A stretch of 16,979 nucleotides of DNA. Source: Euryarchaeota archaeon UBA443. Lineage in GTDB: Archaea > Thermoplasmatota > Poseidoniia > Poseidoniales > Poseidoniaceae. Position numbers and translations under genes: made by a program. Below, piece after piece: positions 7,409-14,246 of the stretch. Numbering within the stretch: position 1 is the first letter of the stretch; every line of letters starts with the position of its first letter. The notes beneath the pieces are model-generated. The model had not been told where the DNA came from. It saw nothing but the letters and a program-made list of their open reading frames with translations, and made no database searches. The stretch covers positions 1 to 16,979 of the forward strand of contig DAKS01000003.1 of NCBI GenBank assembly GCA_002499195.1, written 5' to 3'.

Positions 7409-10180
7409 GAAGATTTTTTTCCTGTGAATCGAGTTATTTGGAACAAGATTCTGCTGTCTGATCGCTTCAAGTCGTTGCTTTCCATCCGTACTATGTGCAT
7501 AGAATAATTCTGCCGGACTAACAAATTCTTGCCAATACCTGTGGAAGATTTCTGCATCCTCTTTCTTTCCAGCAAGTATCTTCGGTACGGTGTGATGCAT
7601 GACCAGTTTCGCCTTTACAGGACGGAGATACTTTGCCAATACTTCTGGAAGAAGTTTGGTTAACCAGTTATCGGTCATAAAACGCGAATATCTTGAGATC
7701 ACATATCTTGGCTTTTCCAGAGGTCCAAGAACGTCTTCAAGTGCTTTAGTGAAGATTTTTGATTCTTCTTCCGTACTGTTTTCGAGATGCATTCGCAGCC
7801 ATCCTCCTCCACGATCTCCTCCAGATGCTCGACATGTATTAGAGATGTAACCGCAATGGATTAGGCTGTTAGAAATAGCATATGAGATAGCTTGGACAAT
7901 GGATTCATCAGACCATTCCGTCTTTGATTTCATACTGAAGCCGAATCCACCACCAAAACCAGTAGAACATTTTGTTTCTACCGCTTCCTTCGGTAATGCA
8001 GAGAAAGGTTGGCCAATTCCCCACAATTTACGTGTTAGTGGTCGATTACGAGAACGTTTCAACATTTCATCGTTGAATAGAGCCATTCCTTCACTGATTC
8101 CCTCAGGTTCCGCTTCTGTAAAGGCTGCATGAACGTGTCCCACTCCTTTTTCGATCGCACCATCGTCACAAACACCGAATAGTTGCTTGTGCTTTTTCTC
8201 AAATCTTGCATAGTCTTTGAAACCGTTTGTAAACTCCTCCGCCAAACAAATGATATCCCAATTGTTTGCAACTTTTTCCGGCCATTCCTTGTCAAGTCTT
8301 ATCGAGCGACCACGGAGTTGATTTATGCTCATACTGGTTGTAACTGTCGTTAAATCAATGAGGACGTTGATTTTTGATGCATCCCATCCTTCACCGAGGA
8401 GACCTCTCGTTCCAATCAAACATTTCGTGATTCCTTGCTGGAAAAATTCTGTAATCATCATCGAGTAATATCGCGGCTTCCAGTTTTTTCCTCGGCCAGA
8501 AATAACATGATATCCATCTTTAGGAAGGTCGGTCAGTTCAATCTCTAGATTTCGTTCTTGAATCCATGCATTGGCCTCGATGAGGAATTTTTCAGCAAGG
8601 TCATCATCGACTAGAACCGTACTACCTGTCATGAGAACAGGATCAAGGATATCACCGGAATCACACTTAACAAGTGCTCTAAATGCTGCTATTGCCCCTC
8701 CTGCTTCTTCGTCCATGACTCCTTCAACAAGAGTTGTAGCGGAAGTTTTCTCAAAATCTGTAATGATTACAGCGCGAATATCTGGCCCGAGGGATTGCAT
8801 TTCAGTCTGAATAATGTTGGACAAAGCATCGATTTTTGAGGATGCATAGGCCATGATTCTTCCAACAGGTGATGCACAAGGTCGTACGCCGGTTTCTGTA
8901 ATTTGAATACCAAGAAGACGTAATCGGCTGGTTACTTCATCTCCCTTTGCATGATCCTCAGTTGATTGTGAACGACGAAGTCCATGTCGCACATATCTAT
9001 CAAGAACAGGTCGAAGATAGGCGATCCGACTCATTTCTGTTTGCATTTGAGGTAAAGGCGGAACATCATTTGGCAGAACCATCCCACAATTTCGGAGATA
9101 AGCTCTTGCTGCATTGCAGAAAGATTCATTACGAGTGTTGTATGTTTGCCATGTGACTGATTTTCCACCTGGTAGAATCTTCTTATCCAACTGATCATAG
9201 ACCCAATCCTGCAATCTAGGGATGGCGTTTTCATACGTTGATTGTTGTTCAACGGCGGTCATGATTTGCTCAAATTCATCATCAACTTTTGAGATATACT
9301 CAATCTCGTGTGTCGCTGGTCGAACAAAGTAACAGAGATCCTGATACGGAGCCAAGTTCGAATCTCTTACCAAAGCAGGTACAGGAACTTCATAATCGAT
9401 TTCTCCAAAGAATTTCTGATATCGTTCTGCTGATTCATCATCGATGGTAGAGAAATCGGGAGGTGTTGCAGTTAATCCCAACACGATCGGGTCGCCAAAG
9501 AATTCTTTCAATTCAGCCAAAACCCGTCCCCAATGATGTAAGAGATGATGGCACTCATCGAGAATGATCAATCCAATTCCCTTTTCTTTGAGTTGGATGA
9601 GGGTTTCTCTTGAAGAATCATGTAGGGTCCATAGCGCATTTCCATGTTTTGCAAAATCGTCGCGAACCTTCTTTCTATAGACTGAAAGTCGAGATGAATA
9701 GTAATCCGGATTGTTTTGCTTCAGATCAGAAATCCATTGTATTGCAGATTCGTGGCTATCCGCTTCTTCACTATCCATTAGAACTTGAGTCCACAACTCG
9801 ATAGCACTTTCATCAAGATCTTCATCCCCTTTCTTCGGCATTGTTATCGATTGATAGGTAAGTGAAGTAAGCAATCCAGGGTTCTTTCCGTCTGTACTTA
9901 TCTCCTCCTCCTTTCCATCGAGTTCAAAGAGAGATGTGCGGGCAGCCCATTGGGCTTGAATCGCTGAATTAGGAGAGAGAACGAGAGCAGGTACGCGAAC
10001 TAAATCTGACCAAACATAGAGTCCCAGTACTGTTTTTCCTGAGCCCGGTGGCGCCACTATGTGGAGATGCTTCCCTTCTTTCTCAAGTTCTGGTTTGATG
10101 ACCGATACTGCAGCAACTTGTGATGGTCGCAATTTACCGGAGAAATGGATATTCCCAAAATCATGGGCTTGGCTCGACAC
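7403..10180 (-). CDS. Large DEAD/DEAH-type superfamily 2 helicase with inserted and C-terminal extra domains
   Basis: This 925-residue ATP-dependent nucleic-acid translocase/helicase has Walker A PPGSGKT (44-50), a DECH box (208-211), motif III TAT (237-239), a motif V region IGTRGLLGEGWDASKINVLIDL (about 589-610, allowing for the loop) and motif VI QLRGRSIRLD (621-630). Between the RecA-like halves lies a long unassigned insert (about 260-440), and residues about 650-925 form an unassigned C-terminal region. The overall plan recalls bacterial helicases of the XPB/SSL2-like class whose role is unknown. The start is GTG at 10180, supported by GAGG at 10188-10191 and by the fold beginning right after it (LRPSQ at 17-21); there is no earlier in-frame ATG to prefer. 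It follows the zinc-ribbon gene by 12 bases, so the two are probably co-expressed. DNA repair, RNA processing or defence are all possible. Confidence 0.88.
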   Translation of the reverse strand: MSSQAHDFGNIHFSGKLRPSQVAAVSVIKPELEKEGKHLHIVAPPGSGKTVLGLYVWSDLVRVPALVLSPNSAIQAQWAARTSLFELDGKEEEISTDGKNPGLLTSLTYQSITMPKKGDEDLDESAIELWTQVLMDSEEADSHESAIQWISDLKQNNPDYYSSRLSVYRKKVRDDFAKHGNALWTLHDSSRETLIQLKEKGIGLIILDECHHLLHHWGRVLAELKEFFGDPIVLGLTATPPDFSTIDDESAERYQKFFGEIDYEVPVPALVRDSNLAPYQDLCYFVRPATHEIEYISKVDDEFEQIMTAVEQQSTYENAIPRLQDWVYDQLDKKILPGGKSVTWQTYNTRNESFCNAARAYLRNCGMVLPNDVPPLPQMQTEMSRIAYLRPVLDRYVRHGLRRSQSTEDHAKGDEVTSRLRLLGIQITETGVRPCASPVGRIMAYASSKIDALSNIIQTEMQSLGPDIRAVIITDFEKTSATTLVEGVMDEEAGGAIAAFRALVKCDSGDILDPVLMTGSTVLVDDDLAEKFLIEANAWIQERNLEIELTDLPKDGYHVISGRGKNWKPRYYSMMITEFFQQGITKCLIGTRGLLGEGWDASKINVLIDLTTVTTSMSINQLRGRSIRLDKEWPEKVANNWDIICLAEEFTNGFKDYARFEKKHKQLFGVCDDGAIEKGVGHVHAAFTEAEPEGISEGMALFNDEMLKRSRNRPLTRKLWGIGQPFSALPKEAVETKCSTGFGGGFGFSMKSKTEWSDESIVQAISYAISNSLIHCGYISNTCRASGGDRGGGWLRMHLENSTEEESKIFTKALEDVLGPLEKPRYVISRYSRFMTDNWLTKLLPEVLAKYLRPVKAKLVMHHTVPKILAGKKEDAEIFHRYWQEFVSPAELFYAHSTDGKQRLEAIRQQNLVPNNSIHRKKIFL
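7414..7420 (+). terminator. U-run behind the membrane zinc-module gene; candidate archaeal terminator
   Basis: Seven consecutive T follow the plus-strand stop codon (TAG, 7406-7408) by five bases, and AGGAA/TTCCT arms (7407-7423 region) flank them. Archaeal RNA polymerase terminates at such U-tracts. Because the genes converge and overlap, this tract lies within the last codons of the minus-strand helicase (KKIF). Confidence 0.45.
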
Positions 10181-10187
10181 TTGAACG

Positions 10188-10191
10188 CCTC
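10188..10191 (-). promoter_or_regulatory. Shine-Dalgarno-like GAGG supporting the helicase GTG start
   Basis: Read on the minus strand, GAGG ends seven bases before the GTG at 10180. It lies immediately before the stop codon of the upstream zinc-ribbon gene (10193-10195 region), suggesting coupled translation of the pair. Confidence 0.4.
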
Positions 10192-10192
10192 A

Positions 10193-11689
10193 TCAATTCG
10201 GAGGTCCACGCTTAGGTCCAGGCGGCCCGCCTTTCTTCGGTCCACCTTTGGGTGGTCCTCCCTTCTTTGGTCCAGGTGGTCCACCTCCGGGTGGTCCACT
10301 TTTCTTTGGTCCACCTTTGGGCGGTCCTCCCTTCTTTGGTCCAGGCGGCCCACCTTTCTTCGGTCCACCTCCAGGTGGCCCTCCCTTCTTTGGTCCAGAT
10401 GGTCCTGAACGGGAAGGTCCAGGAGGTCCACTTTTCTTTGGCCCTCCTCCGGGTGGTCCTCCCTTCTTTGGTCCGGGCGGTCCTGAACGGGAAGGTCCAG
10501 GAGGTCCACTTTTCTTTGGCCCGGGTGGCCCTGAGCGAGAAGGTCCAGGTGGCCCTCTGCGAGTTTGTTCAACGACTTCTTCCTCATCTTCGAAGACAGC
10601 ACCACAATGAGGGCATTTGGGATCTGATTCTTTGACAAGACCATCGCATACTTCACAAGCAAACATTTCTTCATCGTCTTCATCGGCATCCTCGCCGATG
10701 GCGGTTACTTCTCCGTCCTTCATGCATGAAAGTACAATTTCAACACCCATATCGTAGCCTTTGAGTGCAACTTCAGTTTGGATTGCATGTTCAAAGGCTG
10801 AACTTAGATCCTCAGGCGTATCAAGCACACGTCCGTCATCAACATAGGTGAGTTTGACGACGAGTGCGCCATCAACAATCGTTGCCTCAGGAGTCTCAAC
10901 AGCCACTCCTCGCTTTCTTGCTACTCGACGTGATGCGACTTCACACATCCGTCGAAGGAGGGCTTCGCTGGGTCCGTCCGCAGCCGATTGCCCCATCGCT
11001 CCTGCAATAACTTCGGCAGCGGGCGTAATACCTTGAGCATCCTTGAGATGGGATGGTAAATCTGCGCCAAGGTTTGCAAGTACGTTAGATGCGCTCGATT
11101 GATTCATGTTCAACCATTGACTTCTTCGTTCACTCTTTACCGCCCGTTCAGTTTCTGCTAATCGATTAACCATTGCATCTGTTGGTGAAGCTGTTGGATT
11201 GTTTGTAACCGTTGTTCCGCCAAGTTGAGTTTCAACATTATTGGCTGGAACAGCACCGCTTGCAAGTGTTGGACCACGTGGTTGTTGAGGAATATCATTA
11301 ATTTGTGTGTTGACTGGAACGCCATGTTGCATTGGCTGTTGTTGAGGGAATTGGTTGCTCATTTGATTCGGGAATTGACTTGGTTGTTGCGATGGAATTT
11401 GGCTTCCAGGCGGGAGATTGTTCTGTTGTTGAATTCCAGAGGCTATGTTTTGAAGGATGTCAGCAGGGATGCCTTGTGGCATACCTTGCTGCTGCATATC
11501 TCGCTGTTGTCGGACCGCTTCTCCAGAAACTACACCAAAGCCACGTCCACCAGTGGCTTCACCACCGCCCAAACTTTGTGATCCCATAGCGGAAAAACTG
11601 CCCGCTCTGGAGAATTCTTGCCGGGCTCCGCACTCTGAACAAAAGATGGAATCATCAGGGATTACTGCTCCGCAGGAACCACACTCCAT
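10193..11689 (-). CDS. Double zinc-ribbon protein with Q/N/P-rich segment and Gly-Pro-Lys/Arg repeat tail, unknown function
   Basis: This 498-residue modular protein has five parts. An N-terminal zinc ribbon has C3, C6, C17 and C20 (ECGSC...FCSEC). Residues about 60-140 are a low-complexity Q/N/P/M-rich stretch. A folded-looking central domain (about 170-330) has no family I recognise. An acidic linker leads to a second zinc ribbon, C345, C348, C359 and C362 (CEVC...CPHC). The tail (about 378-498) is built almost wholly of GPPGPKKG / GPPGPSRS-type octads and is very basic. The architecture suggests a cytoplasmic nucleic-acid- or protein-binding scaffold with disordered arms. The collagen-like tail lacks the strict Gly-x-y register needed for a triple helix throughout. 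It is the first gene of a pair with the SF2 helicase (12-base gap), so it is plausibly its partner. GGTGAGGAG directly precedes the ATG. No function can be named. Confidence 0.8.
   Translation of the reverse strand: MECGSCGAVIPDDSIFCSECGARQEFSRAGSFSAMGSQSLGGGEATGGRGFGVVSGEAVRQQRDMQQQGMPQGIPADILQNIASGIQQQNNLPPGSQIPSQQPSQFPNQMSNQFPQQQPMQHGVPVNTQINDIPQQPRGPTLASGAVPANNVETQLGGTTVTNNPTASPTDAMVNRLAETERAVKSERRSQWLNMNQSSASNVLANLGADLPSHLKDAQGITPAAEVIAGAMGQSAADGPSEALLRRMCEVASRRVARKRGVAVETPEATIVDGALVVKLTYVDDGRVLDTPEDLSSAFEHAIQTEVALKGYDMGVEIVLSCMKDGEVTAIGEDADEDDEEMFACEVCDGLVKESDPKCPHCGAVFEDEEEVVEQTRRGPPGPSRSGPPGPKKSGPPGPSRSGPPGPKKGGPPGGGPKKSGPPGPSRSGPSGPKKGGPPGGGPKKGGPPGPKKGGPPKGGPKKSGPPGGGPPGPKKGGPPKGGPKKGGPPGPKRGPPN
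10196..10558 (-). repeat. Degenerate 24-bp coding repeats for the Gly-Pro-Lys/Arg tail, including a 44-bp exact duplication
   Basis: The stretch coding the tail of the zinc-ribbon protein is a chain of roughly 24-base units (one octapeptide each), with variation mainly at third codon positions. Within it, 10401-10444 and 10479-10522 are identical over 44 bases, a 78-base (26-codon) period. That points to a recent in-frame duplication on top of older, diverged units. The lack of stop codons in the repeat creates long false ORFs on both strands. Confidence 0.9.
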
Positions 11690-11804
11690 CTCCTCACCCT
11701 TACCTACCTAAACATCCTTGATTCTAAAGTCTTCTATCCCATGTTATGCAAATGGCTCAACACAGAGTGAGAATCTTCATGCGGGAGAGTTCGGTGGTTC
11801 AACT

Positions 11805-11810
11805 GGAGGG
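11805..11810 (+). promoter_or_regulatory. Shine-Dalgarno site of the first isoprenoid synthase gene
   Basis: GGAGGG lies five bases before the ATG at 11816 and confirms that start. It sits at the right end of the 126-base divergent gap (11690-11815) shared with the zinc-ribbon gene. I see no convincing TATA box or operator in the rest of that gap. Confidence 0.65.
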
Positions 11811-11815
11811 AAGCC

Positions 11816-12832
11816 ATGTCGGTTCTTATTGACTCAGAAATCGACAAACTATTGGAAACGACCTCTCGTTCGTTTTATCCCACCCTCAAGTACCTTCCAA
11901 AAAAGATACGTGGGCAAATCGGTCTTCTCTATTTACTGGCAAGGATTGCTGATACAATCGCTGATTCGAAAGCGGGTGAAACCAGTACACTCATCGAAGC
12001 ATTGACGCAATACAATGAAGTGGCACAAGGGCGTTCTAGAGAACTACCGGATTTGACAACTCTCGCTGATATTCAGACAAATCCGGATGAAGGGGAACTA
12101 TTGAGAAACGCCCAGAAAGTTATCGATGCGTTACCGATTTATGATGAAGGTGATAGACAGAGAATATTAGAATGTCTAGATATTATCGTTGGCGGACAAA
12201 TTCTTGATCTGCAACGTTTCGGCATCGCCAAAGAAGGAGGGACTATTTCGGCACTCCAGACGGATGAAGAGCTGGACGATTATGCCTACAGGGTTGCAGG
12301 ATGCGTCGGAGTATTCTGGACAAAAATGTCTCTCGCCCACATAATTAATGCACCAAAAGGCAAGGAAGAATTATTTTTTGAGAATGGAATCAGATTTGGA
12401 AAGGCATTGCAAATGATCAACATCCTTCGTGATATTCCTGAGGATTTGCGATTTGGACGTTGTTACATCCCAGGGCCTTCCCTTGAAGAGTATGGGCTAG
12501 AGCCCAATGACTTGCTTGACTCAAGTAATATTGATTCATTCCGCCCTCTTTATGACACTTATCTTGACATAACAAGTGAACATTTGGATGCAGCTGTGGA
12601 ATATATTCGCATGATTCCAGATCGCCAGTTTAGGCTAAAGGCAGCATCGATGCTTCCAGTCTTGATAGGTCAGAGAACGGTAACATTACTCCGTGAAGGA
12701 AACATCTTGGATTCGGATGAAAAGATCAAGGTTACGAGAGAGGAGATGAAAGTATACTTCAAGAAATTGCTTAGGGCATTGATAATTCCTGGAGGAGTTC
12801 AGAGGCTCTTAGCAAAGAATAAGAATGTCTAA
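11816..12832 (+). CDS. Squalene/phytoene synthase family protein, squalene-synthase-like
   Basis: A head-to-head prenyl synthase of 338 residues. It shows TSRSFYPTLKYLP (16-28), the first Mg-diphosphate site DTIAD (46-50), DYAYRVAG (155-162) and the second site DIPED (206-210) inside NILRDIPEDLRFGRCYIP. It should condense two farnesyl (or geranylgeranyl) diphosphates, probably at the membrane surface. The N-terminal TSRSF and LYLLARIADTIAD wording is nearer to squalene-synthase-type members than the downstream gene is, so squalene is the better guess. Unlike eukaryotic squalene synthases, it has no C-terminal membrane anchor. It is paired with a second, distinct family member 98 bases downstream. 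The alternative is one half of an HpnC/HpnD-like pair. Product not provable from sequence. Confidence 0.85.
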   Translation: MSVLIDSEIDKLLETTSRSFYPTLKYLPKKIRGQIGLLYLLARIADTIADSKAGETSTLIEALTQYNEVAQGRSRELPDLTTLADIQTNPDEGELLRNAQKVIDALPIYDEGDRQRILECLDIIVGGQILDLQRFGIAKEGGTISALQTDEELDDYAYRVAGCVGVFWTKMSLAHIINAPKGKEELFFENGIRFGKALQMINILRDIPEDLRFGRCYIPGPSLEEYGLEPNDLLDSSNIDSFRPLYDTYLDITSEHLDAAVEYIRMIPDRQFRLKAASMLPVLIGQRTVTLLREGNILDSDEKIKVTREEMKVYFKKLLRALIIPGGVQRLLAKNKNV

Positions 12833-12850
12833 ACACTATGTTTGTGAGTA

Positions 12851-12880
12851 AATAGTTACTTCGTTGAAAAACAAACTATT
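12851..12880. repeat. Inverted repeat between the two isoprenoid synthase genes
   Basis: AATAGTT (12851-12857) and AACTATT (12874-12880) are exact 7-bp inverted arms around a 16-base loop, in the 98-base gap between the two synthase genes. It could attenuate, terminate or bind a regulator. A TTAAA at 12907-12911, about 22 bases before the next ATG, might be part of a separate promoter for the second gene, which has no clear ribosome binding site and could be leaderless. Confidence 0.25.
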
Positions 12881-12930
12881 CGCGCGAGCGTTCGAGAGGA
12901 GGGCTCTTAAACAACGAGTGTTAGGCATGA

Positions 12931-14235
12931 ATGTTTACGATGTTGGAACGCCGCAAACCGCTCGACCTTCTCTTCCCCCTCAAAGGTGGGGCTGAGAACT
13001 CTGTGGAGGCGAAGAAATCTCCAACACCACTCGATCGTCTCCGAGCTGGTGTTATACTAGCTCGGGATGCTGTAAAAGCAGTAAGTGTCACTGCAATGGA
13101 AGCAATCCGAGAAGGTGCAATGATGATTGGATTGTTCAATGATGATGATGAACTGATAGATCCATTTGTCGATCTTGATGCACCTATTTGGTCCGATAAA
13201 CCTCCAATTGAACTCTATCGCTTGGCCTACAGGTACTGTGAAGAACTCACGAAGCGAGAGGCTGGCAACTTCTATCACTCGTTCAAGTACCTTCCAGAAG
13301 AACAACGCCTTGCTATGTGCGCCGTCTATGCATTCTGCCGCCGAGCAGATGACATCGCAGATGGCGATTGGGCTGACCGATTCCCAGGTTCAACAATTGA
13401 ACTCAGTCAAGAAGCAGTGGAATATCGCCTCCAACTTGAATCTCTACAAAAGCGCACTACGATATTGGAAGATGATTTATACCTCAACAAAATCAACCAA
13501 CTGTTCTTCTTCAGGAAGAAACTCTCGACCTGTTACAACGACGTATACAGTACAGATCCTGTTTTCCTTGCGCTAAAAGATACTATTGAGCAATACAACA
13601 TTCCTCGTAGTGTGTTTGATGATCTTATCTCAGGAATGGAAGATGACCTTTACAGCAATCGATACCGTACATTCGAAGAATTGTATGTTTATTGCTACAG
13701 GGTCGCATCTGTGGTTGGTCTCATGTGCATTGAAATCTATGGATATGATGATCCAAGAGCAAGGAAGTTTGCTGAATCATGGGGTATATTCATGCAACTA
13801 ACCAATGTTTTGCGAGATGTTGGTGAAGATATTGAACGAAACAGAGTATATCTTCCATTGGATGAACTTGAACGTAATGGCATGGTTGAGAGCGATCTCA
13901 AAGGTGGAAAAGTTGTTTTGAAAACATCATGGGAGCCTTATTGCCATCACTATGCAAAGCGAGCCCGTACATATCTCGAAGAAGCGCGTCAACTCCTTCC
14001 GCTTCTTCCACGACGTACCCGATATTCGCCAGCAGCCATGATCGCTTTCTATGATAAGATTCTCAAAGAGATAGAGAAGCAACAAGGGGATGTTTTCACT
14101 CGTCGCGTCAAACTCAACAAGTTGCAAAAGTTGAGTCTTGCTGCGGCTGTTTATCTTCGCCACCGGTTCTTGCCGCGATTCCTTAATCCATTGTGGAGTG
14201 GATTGGCACGTATTGGCCTACTTCCGAATGTTTGA
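12931..14235 (+). CDS. Squalene/phytoene synthase family protein, phytoene-synthase (CrtB/HpnD)-like, with long N-terminal extension
   Basis: The second head-to-head prenyl synthase, 434 residues. The catalytic domain begins near residue 95: AGNFYHSFKYLP (111-122), YAFCRRADDIADGDW (133-147, first metal site DDIAD 140-144), YCYRVASVVGLM (254-265) and TNVLRDVGEDIERNRVYLPLDEL (291-313, second site DVGED 296-300; the motif is split here for reading). This wording matches CrtB/HpnD-type enzymes. Residues 1-90 precede the usual domain start and contain a hydrophobic/amphipathic stretch (about 36-68), perhaps for membrane contact. An ATG three codons downstream (12940) is a possible start. With its upstream partner it could make phytoene for carotenoids/retinal, or the pair could share a two-step squalene route. 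No desaturase or cyclase gene is in view. Confidence 0.86.
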   Translation: MFTMLERRKPLDLLFPLKGGAENSVEAKKSPTPLDRLRAGVILARDAVKAVSVTAMEAIREGAMMIGLFNDDDELIDPFVDLDAPIWSDKPPIELYRLAYRYCEELTKREAGNFYHSFKYLPEEQRLAMCAVYAFCRRADDIADGDWADRFPGSTIELSQEAVEYRLQLESLQKRTTILEDDLYLNKINQLFFFRKKLSTCYNDVYSTDPVFLALKDTIEQYNIPRSVFDDLISGMEDDLYSNRYRTFEELYVYCYRVASVVGLMCIEIYGYDDPRARKFAESWGIFMQLTNVLRDVGEDIERNRVYLPLDELERNGMVESDLKGGKVVLKTSWEPYCHHYAKRARTYLEEARQLLPLLPRRTRYSPAAMIAFYDKILKEIEKQQGDVFTRRVKLNKLQKLSLAAAVYLRHRFLPRFLNPLWSGLARIGLLPNV

Positions 14236-14246
14236 TTCAATCAAAC
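14230..14246. terminator. 17-bp interrupted palindrome spanning both stop codons of convergent genes
   Basis: GTTTGATT-C-AATCAAAC has exact 8-bp arms around one central base. It includes the TGA of the phytoene-synthase-like gene (14233-14235) and, on the other strand, the TGA of glutaryl-CoA dehydrogenase (14241-14243). Only five bases separate the genes. It may act as a bidirectional 3'-end signal. The palindrome is a direct observation and the role is inferred. Confidence 0.4.

Noticed and set aside
10196..10558. Possible CRISPR array or tandem non-coding repeat
   Set aside because: Units are coding, adjacent, about 24 bases, with codon-position variation and no unique spacers.
10248..10635. 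Two long plus-strand ORFs rich in Gly-Pro-Phe or Val-Leu-Pro opposite the zinc-ribbon protein tail
   Set aside because: They exist only because the repetitive G+C-rich tail sequence lacks stop codons in all frames. The minus-strand frame has two zinc ribbons and a folded domain leading into the tail, so it is the real gene.
10057..10689. A 210-residue minus-strand ORF in another frame, with HLDLL/QRKVD-type repeats
   Set aside because: It is the frame-shifted shadow of the same repeat tail and runs into the helicase start in the wrong frame.
7403..11689. Defence island or mobile element around the helicase
   Set aside because: There are no nuclease, transposase, integrase, direct-repeat or tRNA boundaries in view, and the flanking genes are ordinary metabolism. 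A defence role stays possible but unsupported.
11718..12005. A 95-residue plus-strand ORF overlapping the first isoprenoid synthase
   Set aside because: It is out of frame with a well-supported gene that has its own GGAGGG site, and it has no motif of its own.
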